Positions 1 to 7,700 of a DNA stretch of 64,000 nucleotides are shown here, piece by piece. The DNA is from Amphritea atlantica. Lineage in GTDB: Bacteria > Pseudomonadota > Gammaproteobacteria > Pseudomonadales > Balneatricaceae. A program made the translations under genes and the position numbers. The stretch covers positions 2,595,001 to 2,659,000 of the forward strand of contig CP073344.1 of NCBI GenBank assembly GCA_024397875.1, given 5' to 3'. The notes below the pieces were generated by a model that worked only from the letters and a program-made list of their open reading frames with translations, was not told where the DNA came from and ran no database searches. How positions within the stretch are numbered: the stretch's first letter is position 1; the number at the start of each line of letters is the position of its first letter.

Positions 1-30
1 CAGTAAAGGATGTAACCACTCAAAACTCAT
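1..30 (-). CDS. dgcB: Probable start of dgcB, dimethylglycine demethylation Fe-S/membrane subunit (partial)
   Basis: On the minus strand an ATG at position 30 opens a frame of exactly ten codons (MSFEWLHPLL) that runs off the left edge. A G-rich Shine-Dalgarno-like stretch (GGGG) lies about 7 bases upstream. The gene after dgcA in Pseudomonas-type dgc operons is dgcB, an electron-transfer partner followed by etf genes, and the hydrophobic start fits a membrane-anchored Fe-S protein. Only ten residues are visible, so the name rests mostly on gene order; this is inference. Confidence 0.5.
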   Translation of the reverse strand, partial: MSFEWLHPLL

Positions 31-43
31 AGGGTACCCCAAC

Positions 44-75
44 AAAAAACAGCTATCGGGCTGTTAAGTCAGCCC
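44..75 (-). other. Stem-loop upstream of dgcB
   Basis: GGGCTG (58-63) pairs with CAGCCC (70-75) around a six-base loop. On the minus strand it is followed by GATAGCTG and then six T (44-49). It lies just before the probable dgcB start and could be a weak terminator or a leader structure. The gap between stem and T-run makes a classical terminator uncertain. Confidence 0.35.
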
Positions 76-164
76 TGTTATTCTTACCAGCCCGGCATCA
101 CCGTGCTTAATAGTTTTCAGGCTTTGCGCAGACCAAAAGCGTTACCAGCGCAGGCGGGGATAGG

Positions 165-224
165 AAAAAGCTGACGGGGGACCGCAGCATAGCAGCGCTA
201 TGTGAGGATCACCCGGCAGCTTTT
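165..224 (-). terminator. Long imperfect hairpin with T-run between dgcA and dgcB
   Basis: AAAAGCTG (166-173) pairs with CAGCTTTT (217-224), with G-rich and C-rich arms inside and a separate perfect hairpin CATAGC/GCTATG at the tip (188-202). Read on the minus strand the stem ends in CAGCTTTTT, as in a rho-independent terminator or attenuator. It lies 28 bases past the dgcA stop, so it could reduce readthrough into dgcB. The fold was found by eye; function is inferred. Confidence 0.5.
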
Positions 225-251
225 AATACCACCCTGCCAAGCGCAGTCGCC

Positions 252-2315
252 TTATAGGTCTTTACATAGGCGCAGCGCATCATACATCGCTGCATGAACA
301 TTGCGCTGCGATACGCAATCACCCAGACGCCACAGAATCATGCCGTCACCGGACTCACTCAGCACCGGTTGCGGTTTAATGTCAAATAACGCCTCGTTGT
401 CGATCTGGCCTTTGTTACGTGACTCACCTTTCAGCGCGTAAAACAGCTCCTCATTAGGACGGGTTCCGTTTTCAACCACCACCTGATCAACCACACGCTC
501 TTCACGCTGACCGGTATATTCGTTCTCCAGTACAGCAACCAGGCTGTCGCCTTCACGGTAAACTTTTTCCAGCAGGAAGTCAGAGGTCATAATCACCTCT
601 TTCTCATACAGAGAGCGATAATAGGTTGGGAAGGTAGTACCACCGATACCCACACCCGGCTTGATATCATCGGTAACGATCTCAACCAGTGAGCCTTTCG
701 CTGCCAGATAATCCGCTGCCGACAAACCTGAGAATTCACAGATGGTGTCGTAGATCAGGACGTTCTTACCCGGTTCAACCTTGCCACTGAGAATATCCCA
801 GCTAGAGATAACCAGACCTTCTTCAGCACCCCATTCAGGGTTCTGATCGATAAACGGACGACCACCGGTAGCGATTACACAGACATCAGGGTTCAGCTCA
901 CGCACCAGCTCTTCATTAGCTTCGGTACCCAAACGGATATCAACACCCAGACGTTCCAGCTCCATGGCCAGCCAACGGGTAATACCGGCAATCTGATCAC
1001 GCTGTGGCGCTTTAGCCGCCAGCGTAATCTGGCCACCCAGCTCTTCAGCTCGCTCGACCAGAACAACATTGTGACCCCGCTCCGCAGCAACACGCGCCGC
1101 TTCCAGACCACCCGGTCCACCACCAATAACGACTACTTTACGCACCTGGCCAGTGGTTTTCTCAATGATGTGCGGCAGCCCCATATATTCGCGGGAAGTC
1201 GCAGCATTCTGGATACAAAGCACGTCCAGACCCTGATACTGACGGTCGATACAGTAGTTCGCGCCAACACACTGACGGATCTGATCTACCTGATCATTTT
1301 TGATCTTGGCAATAATGTGCGGATCAGCAATATGGGCGCGGGTCATGCCGACAAAATCCACATAACCGGCTTCAATAATACGTTTAGCCTGATTCGGATC
1401 CTTGATGTTCTGGGCATGAATAACCGGAACAGAAACAACTTCTTTAATGCCCGCCGCCAGATGCAGGAACGGCTCCGGCGGGTAACTCATATTCGGGATA
1501 ACGTTCGCCAGGGTGTTATGGGTATCACAACCAGACCCGACCACGCCGAAGAAATCGAGCTCACCAGTGGCATCATAATACGCGGCGATCTGTTTCATAT
1601 CGTCATGATTCAGACCATCCGGATGGAACTCATCACCGGTAATACGCATACCGACAACAAAGTCACGGCCGACTTCCGCACGTACCGCTTTCAGTACTTC
1701 CATACCGAAGCGCATACGGTTCTCAAAAGATCCGCCCCACTGATCGGTACGCTTGTTAACCCGGGGAGACCAGAACTGATCGACCAGATGCTGATGCACC
1801 GCGGACAGCTCAACACCGTCAAGACCACCCTCTTTCGCCCGGCGCGCGGCCTGAGCGAAATCGCCGATAACACGCCAGATTTCTTCTTCTTCAATGGTTT
1901 TACAGGTAGCGCGGTGAACCGGCTCACGGATACCAGACGGAGACATCAGGTTCGGCCAGTTTTCACCGTCCCAGCGGGAACGACGTCCCATATGGGTGAT
2001 CTGAATCATGATCTTGCCGCCGTGCTTATGCACCGCATCCGCCAGATTCTGGAAGTGCGGGATAATACGGTCAGTAGACAGGTTTACAGAACTCCACCAG
2101 CTTTGTGGACTGTCGATGGATACTACACTGGAACCGCCACAGATACAGAGGCCACAGCCACCCTTGGCTTTTTCCTCATAGTATTTAACATAGCGATCAG
2201 TAGTCATACCGCCATCGGTCGCATAGACCTCGGCGTGAGCTGTACTGACAACACGGTTACGAATTGTCAGATTGTTAATCTTAAGCGGCTCAAACAGAAC
2301 ATCAAACTGGGACAT
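252..2315 (-). CDS. dgcA: DgcA, dimethylglycine demethylase flavoprotein subunit
   Basis: An old-yellow-enzyme-type TIM barrel (about residues 1-370) is followed by a second flavin/NAD-binding half starting at the Rossmann motif VIGGGPGG (about 396-403). This is the trimethylamine-dehydrogenase/2,4-dienoyl-CoA reductase fold. At 687 residues it matches the length of Pseudomonas DgcA, which oxidises dimethylglycine to sarcosine in glycine betaine catabolism. The Fe-S motif reads C349-x2-A352-x2-C355...C367: the second cysteine of the usual C-x2-C-x2-C is alanine. The ATG follows a GGTGAGA ribosome site. Downstream of the DUF5943 and dipeptidase genes, the order matches the Pseudomonas dgc locus. 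Other enzymes of this family act on methylated amines, so the substrate is assigned from similarity plus neighbourhood. Confidence 0.88.
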   Translation of the reverse strand: MSQFDVLFEPLKINNLTIRNRVVSTAHAEVYATDGGMTTDRYVKYYEEKAKGGCGLCICGGSSVVSIDSPQSWWSSVNLSTDRIIPHFQNLADAVHKHGGKIMIQITHMGRRSRWDGENWPNLMSPSGIREPVHRATCKTIEEEEIWRVIGDFAQAARRAKEGGLDGVELSAVHQHLVDQFWSPRVNKRTDQWGGSFENRMRFGMEVLKAVRAEVGRDFVVGMRITGDEFHPDGLNHDDMKQIAAYYDATGELDFFGVVGSGCDTHNTLANVIPNMSYPPEPFLHLAAGIKEVVSVPVIHAQNIKDPNQAKRIIEAGYVDFVGMTRAHIADPHIIAKIKNDQVDQIRQCVGANYCIDRQYQGLDVLCIQNAATSREYMGLPHIIEKTTGQVRKVVVIGGGPGGLEAARVAAERGHNVVLVERAEELGGQITLAAKAPQRDQIAGITRWLAMELERLGVDIRLGTEANEELVRELNPDVCVIATGGRPFIDQNPEWGAEEGLVISSWDILSGKVEPGKNVLIYDTICEFSGLSAADYLAAKGSLVEIVTDDIKPGVGIGGTTFPTYYRSLYEKEVIMTSDFLLEKVYREGDSLVAVLENEYTGQREERVVDQVVVENGTRPNEELFYALKGESRNKGQIDNEALFDIKPQPVLSESGDGMILWRLGDCVSQRNVHAAMYDALRLCKDL

Positions 2316-2416
2316 AGTTTCTCACCCCGATACATTATAAATGGGAGAGATCGTTTAAAACTGCATTGTTTTAAGACGATCTTCTCTGCCGATATTTAAA
2401 TTTATTATAAAAATGC

Positions 2417-2947
2417 TTACAGCGGAGTCACTTCAAAGTAGCCCACGTCACAGCCTTCTTCAGCAGCACATTGAGTCTGTTCCGCTTTGGTGCGCACCGC
2501 ATAACCGAGACTCTCGGCAATCTGATCCATCGCTCCGGCAAACCAGCCGGTAAACATGTAATCCACTTTACGGTTTACCTGACCATACTGATAAACAAAC
2601 GCAGAATTTTCCAACCGCACCTTCGCAGTACCGGCTTCGATATCCAGCTCTTCAGTAATAAAGAATCCCCAGCCACGCTGAGACAGACGCTTCATATAGT
2701 GATCCCAGACATCTTTACCGGAGATCCCATGCTCAGCAGCTTCTTTTTCACACCAGTAATGAGCTGACTTATAACCTGCTTTATAGAGAATTTCAGCATA
2801 ACGCTCAGCCCCGATTTCCTCTTCAATCCCCATATGGTTATTGACAAAGAAATGACGCGGCACATACAGCATCGGCAACGCATCGGTAGTCCATACTCCG
2901 GTTTCATCATTTACTTCAATTGGCATTTCTGGCGCATGTACACCCAT
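2417..2947 (-). CDS. DUF5943 / V4R-like protein of the dgc operon
   Basis: A 176-residue soluble protein resembling the small gene (PA5397 type) that sits between the dipeptidase and dgcA in Pseudomonas dgc operons. The central part (about 50-150) looks like a V4R-type ligand or cofactor-binding fold, and the C-terminus has two cysteines in C-x5-C spacing (CAAEEGC) before the final strand. It has no signal peptide or membrane segment. Its job is not known; position suggests an accessory role in dimethylglycine oxidation. About 100 bases separate it from dgcA and about 90 from the dipeptidase gene, so one transcript is likely. Confidence 0.75.
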   Translation of the reverse strand: MGVHAPEMPIEVNDETGVWTTDALPMLYVPRHFFVNNHMGIEEEIGAERYAEILYKAGYKSAHYWCEKEAAEHGISGKDVWDHYMKRLSQRGWGFFITEELDIEAGTAKVRLENSAFVYQYGQVNRKVDYMFTGWFAGAMDQIAESLGYAVRTKAEQTQCAAEEGCDVGYFEVTPL

Positions 2948-3034
2948 TGTCTCTACCTCAAAATTCTCTATAGAATTATTACTATTCTTATTTACCTAAA
3001 GCGCTACCAGTATAGTAGCTAACCGTTTAGCCGA

Positions 3035-4012
3035 TTATTCGCCCCAGACATCCTTCAACAAAGTCACCCAGTTATCGCCCATAATTTTGCGCACCTGAGT
3101 TTCAGAAAAACCATGACGCAACAGCGCTTCGGTCAGGTTCGGGAACTCGCCTACCGTACGGATCCCCTTAGGGTTAACGATCTCGCCAAAGCGAGTCAGG
3201 CGACGGGCATAACCCTTATCGTGGGTCAGATACTCAAAGAAGTCATGACCATGCCCCTGAGTAAAGTCTGTACCGATACCGATCGCATCTTCACCGACGA
3301 TGTTGTAAACGTATTGAATTGCTTCTACATAATCATCGATGGTGGCGTTAACACCGGCACGCAGAAATGGCGTAAACATGGTGACACCAACAAAACCGCC
3401 CTTATCAGCGATATACTTCAGTTCTTCATCGGTACGATTACGGGGATGCTCTTTCAGACCTGCTGGCAGACAGTGGGAGTAACACACCCGCTGCTTAGAT
3501 TCATCGATCACCTCTTTAGCGGTGTTCGGGCCGACGTGAGACAGATCACACAGCAGACCGTGCTTGTTCATCTCTGCAACAATCTCACGACCGAAGCCTG
3601 ACAGACCGCCATCACGCTCATAACAACCGGTACCCACCAGGTTCTGGGTGTTGTAACACATCTGTACAATGCCTACGCCAAGGTCTTTAAATACCTTAAC
3701 GTAGCCGATCTGGTCTTCAAACGGATTAGCGTTCTGAAAGCCCATCATCACGCCGGTCTTACCTTCGCGCTTGGCCCGCTTAATATCTTCAGTGGTACGC
3801 ACCTTGATCAGCAGATCACTGCTCTCTTCGATCAGGTCGTTCATCTCAACGATATTACGCACGGTGCCTTCAAAGTTTTCCCAGAATGCAACGGTACAGT
3901 TAGCGGCGGTCAGACCACCTTTAGCCATATCTTCAAACAGGGCGCGCTCCCATTTGGCGCAGATCAGACCATCAATAACGATGGCATCATTGTGCAGATC
4001 AGCTGCGTTCAT
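3035..4012 (-). CDS. Membrane (renal)-type dipeptidase, peptidase family M19
   Basis: A 325-residue zinc dipeptidase-like protein. The N-terminal DLHND carries the His-x-Asp metal motif of M19 enzymes, and the LSHVGPNTAKEV...CYSHC stretch matches the family's second metal site region (LSHV...SH). There is no signal peptide, so it is probably cytoplasmic. M19 enzymes hydrolyse dipeptides, but the member at this place in dgc operons (PA5396 type) has no proven role in betaine breakdown. It is the first gene of the dgc transcript, with the promoter expected in 4013-4200. Start ATG at 4012 is preceded by AGAAGGATATCTAG, a good ribosome site. Confidence 0.82.
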   Translation of the reverse strand: MNAADLHNDAIVIDGLICAKWERALFEDMAKGGLTAANCTVAFWENFEGTVRNIVEMNDLIEESSDLLIKVRTTEDIKRAKREGKTGVMMGFQNANPFEDQIGYVKVFKDLGVGIVQMCYNTQNLVGTGCYERDGGLSGFGREIVAEMNKHGLLCDLSHVGPNTAKEVIDESKQRVCYSHCLPAGLKEHPRNRTDEELKYIADKGGFVGVTMFTPFLRAGVNATIDDYVEAIQYVYNIVGEDAIGIGTDFTQGHGHDFFEYLTHDKGYARRLTRFGEIVNPKGIRTVGEFPNLTEALLRHGFSETQVRKIMGDNWVTLLKDVWGE

Positions 4013-4720
4013 CTAGATATCCTTCTGAATCAGAGTTAACGGTACCCGGTAAGTACACAGGCCCGCAGGCAAAAAGATCCACATCAGACCTTTTCATCAT
4101 TAGGATCAGTGTAGTTATTCGGGAGATCTCAAAGGGGGCTGGAAACGACTTGCACACTACTAAAAGCGACGACGGCAGATAATTTTTTCCTGCATACCCT
4201 GCTCAGATACGCCTGATACCGCGCCTCCTCTGCGCTGAGCTATACCTGCCCCCCGTTTCGACCCCTGTAATATCTTAGCAGTCAATGTGGAAAAGCCCTT
4301 TCGAACCCTGAAAAACTTACCGCCAAGAAGGACGCGCTTACCGAGAAAGCTCCAGGATTTCTTTACCCGACCCGAGCACGATGAAAGAAACCTGTTTCTA
4401 TTACCCCGCTACGGAGGGGCGCTGACATGCGCTCGGGCACTTCATCAATAAGGAACGTGCGCAGAGGCGATAGTATGTGCGGGAGGCGGGTGCGGGGAAT
4501 GAGTTGAATCGCTGCAGGATGCAGCGCCTACAAGCCAATAGCTCTGACCGGAATCTATACCAAGGCTGCCCTTTGTGCGCTCTGCGGTACTAAAGATTCA
4601 CCACAGAGAACACCGGGGTCACAAAGAAAGATCCGGGGTATCTGGGCCAGTCAGATCCATGGCCCTTTTGTTTGCGCTAAAAAAAATATCAGCAAAACCC
4701 GATGAACAACAGCCGGGTCG
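4013..4720. other. 708-base intergenic region: dgc promoter side plus repeat-like DNA
   Basis: No convincing gene. The part next to the dipeptidase gene (about 4013-4200) should hold the promoter of the dgc operon, but no sure -35/-10 or regulator site was identified. Further right are a REPIN-like palindrome (4502-4534) and, at about 4590-4640, a CCACAGAGAACACCGGGG-type stretch resembling decayed copies of the CACAGAG-rich repeats often seen between marine gammaproteobacterial genes. The kinase/GGDEF gene ends on its right side. Confidence 0.5.
4502..4534. repeat. REP/REPIN-like palindrome
   Basis: A perfect hairpin CGCTGCA (4510-4516), loop GGA, TGCAGCG (4520-4526), is followed by CCTACAAG. 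On the minus strand this reads TTGTAGGCGCTGCA..., the same layout as pseudomonad REP elements (TGTAGGAGC followed by a palindrome). No second copy was seen in this window. Confidence 0.4.
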
Positions 4721-7700
4721 CTAATTCATTGCCATAAACTCAGGCGCCGCATGTACCTGGTTACGTCCCATTCGCTTGGCACGATAAAGGGCAATATCCG
4801 CTTCACGTAGCAAGTGTTCCGCTCCGCCGATTGTTTCAGGCACAACCGTGGCGACTCCAACACTCACCGTAACCACGGAACCCGCGGAGGAATGCTCATG
4901 ATTAATCGCCATATCCTGCACCGCTTGTCGGACACTCTCCCCGACTTTGGCCACGCCTTCGACATCCGTATCGGGTAAAATAAGCATGAACTCTTCTCCG
5001 CCATAACGGGCAACCAGATCGGCCGGACGGAATAACGTGTCCCGAACCGTTGCAGCCACAGCAACCAGACAGTCATCACCAGCCTGATGTCCATAGCCAT
5101 CGTTGAATGCCTTGAAATGGTCAACGTCAATCATAATAACGGACAACGGCCTTTTTTCACGCCGCATACGCCTCCATGCTTCAACCAGATAGGCATCACC
5201 CTTGCGACGGTTAGCTACACCTGTCAGGCCATCACAATCCGCAAGCCCTTGCAGCTCAAGATTAAGTTGTTCCAGACAGGCCGTCCGTTCGATGACTTTC
5301 TCCTCCAGAGTACGGGAATAATCCTGTATCTGCTCATACAGACGTGCGTTCTCAATGGCAACCGATGCCTGAGCAGTCAAAAGACGTATAACCTCTACCC
5401 TCCCTGAAGTGAAAACTCCACTGGCAAGGTTGTTCTCAATATACAAAACGCCTTCGAATCGCTCGCGTAAAATGGGTACGCAGAGTACAGATACCGGCCG
5501 TATCTCAAGTACGTAAGGGTCCTGCATGAATGAACCCTCAGAGGCGGCATCGCGGAGCACCACTGCCTCACCGCTGTGCAATACTTCACTAATCAGCGTT
5601 ACCGGCAGGAAAATCTTCGCCCCCAGTGAGTCCGGTACCAGTGATCGACCCGGTATACTCTCCGTTGATAAGCCGCCATCAGAGAACGTACCGGCCTCAA
5701 CGACCAGTCCTTCTTCTCGTTTCACAATTAAGCAGCCCCACTGGCCACCGGCATTTTCCAGCAGAATCGACATCGTCTTTTTCAATAGCCGATCGAGAAT
5801 CATCTCTTCTGAGATTTCCCGGGATGCCTTCATGACTGAGGCAAGATCGAGATCGCCAGTCTCGCCTCTGTTATAAGAAGCACCCGTTATAGGAGAAAGC
5901 TCACGTAATATCGAAAATTCCTGCTCCAGCAAAGTGACTTTACGATGAGCCCCCCAGCGATCATATATCCGATGCGCAGCGCGCAAATACCCCTCGGCAG
6001 AACGTCTGCGACCAATCGCTAAAAGATGACGCGCGGCACGCTCACAGGCGATGGCTTCATCCCGGAGAAAGCCACTATCCCGAGCCGCATCAATGGCGAT
6101 ATCGTAACGCTCAAGTGCCGTCTCATGATCACCATCCAGGCGTTGTAGTTCGGCTTCCATTAAATTCTGCAGGTGACGGAAGTTAGCCTCGCAACTGTCA
6201 GCCCAGCGTTTCATTCGCGCAAGGTCACGTTCAAGCCGGGCACGGGTTTCGGACTGCTGCTCCGCCCCCATATCGGGATACAAGCTTGACAGGGTCAGAA
6301 ACACGGTAATGTAGAAACGCACCAGTTGAGGCAGCGACATAGCCGATTTTATCAGCTCATCCTGAGCCCGAACGTGCTCCAGAGCGCGCTCATATTCACC
6401 GTAAAGAGAGCAAACCTCGACACTGTAAATATGATAGTTAGCAATACCGGTCATGAACTGTCGTTGCCGCATCCCCTCAAGGCATTGTGTTTCGTCAAAC
6501 TGATCATCACTTAATGAGCAGGGCGCATCAGTAAGTCCCAATAAGTTGCGCTGCAACTGTAAGAACAAGGTGCCGGAATCCAGCGAATCCTGATAGGCGC
6601 ATTCACGCACGATCTCCAGATTATCTGCGTGTAACCGATAGGCGGTTTCCAGATCCATAGAGGGATCCCAAATCACGCAATCCTGAGCACTGTAGGCGAG
6701 ATAGAGCAGATCGCCGGACTGATAGCCCGCTTCGATCCCTTTTCGAAACAAGGACGTCAGACCAGACCAGGGCTTACTCCAGTGATATACAAACATCGCA
6801 TACACATAGATAACCCGGGCCCGTAGCGTCAGATCATCAAGACTTTCGTTAATCGCCAAACCCGCTGTTGCATACTCAAACCCCTCTTCAGGCTCATCAT
6901 ATTCGCCGCACAACAACATTCCATAAGCTGCATAGGCAAACGCGGTTTCGGGGCAATTTCCATGACGCAGAGAAAGATTAACCGCCTTCATGACAAGGTA
7001 TGGAAACAGGTTGCCACTGCCAGACAGGAATGCCGCGGCAAACGTTTCCATGAGTAGTCGCATGGCCATAAGCGTAGCAGGGTCATCAACCGGCTGAGCA
7101 TCCACTAACTCAGCAATAACCCGACCTCCCAGATTATCTTCAACCCTTTTGCGCTCTTCCACGATATCATTCAATCCGGGATTTTGAATAAACTCGACGC
7201 CAAGGATTGTCAGTCCCTGTATGGCTGAACGAATCGAATCTTCCATACGCCCGAGGGTTGCATATTGCCGGGTGCGGATCGCAAGAATGTTACTGCGCTC
7301 CAGATCTGACTGAGCGTTTTCCAGCATAACCTCAATCCACTCATCCGCCTCATCTACCCGCCCGGTCAGATAAGCACACTGCTGAGTTTCCTCCGCCAAT
7401 GCCTGCATAAGCAGGGGGGCATTATTCCAGGGAGCTGCCGGTAAGAGCTCTGCACTGATCTGAAGATATTTAAGTGCAGCTTCATAAGCGGAAGCGTGCT
7501 TGGCACGTATACCCGCACGTAAATTAAGCTCAGCAAGAAAACGCTGCTCATCCGCTGAGTTTATCAATCTCCGACCTTCGTTGAGATGACCGACAATATC
7601 AATCAGTCTCTCATCGGGCACCTGATTATCGACGTGACGCAACATCAAACGCCCCACCGAAAGATGAACTTCCGGCAGCAGCGACCGATCGATCAACGCA

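Noticed and set aside
1071..2399. 442-residue plus-strand open frame across dgcA
   Set aside because: It lies opposite dgcA, which has clear domains and a ribosome site; the translation has no family resemblance.
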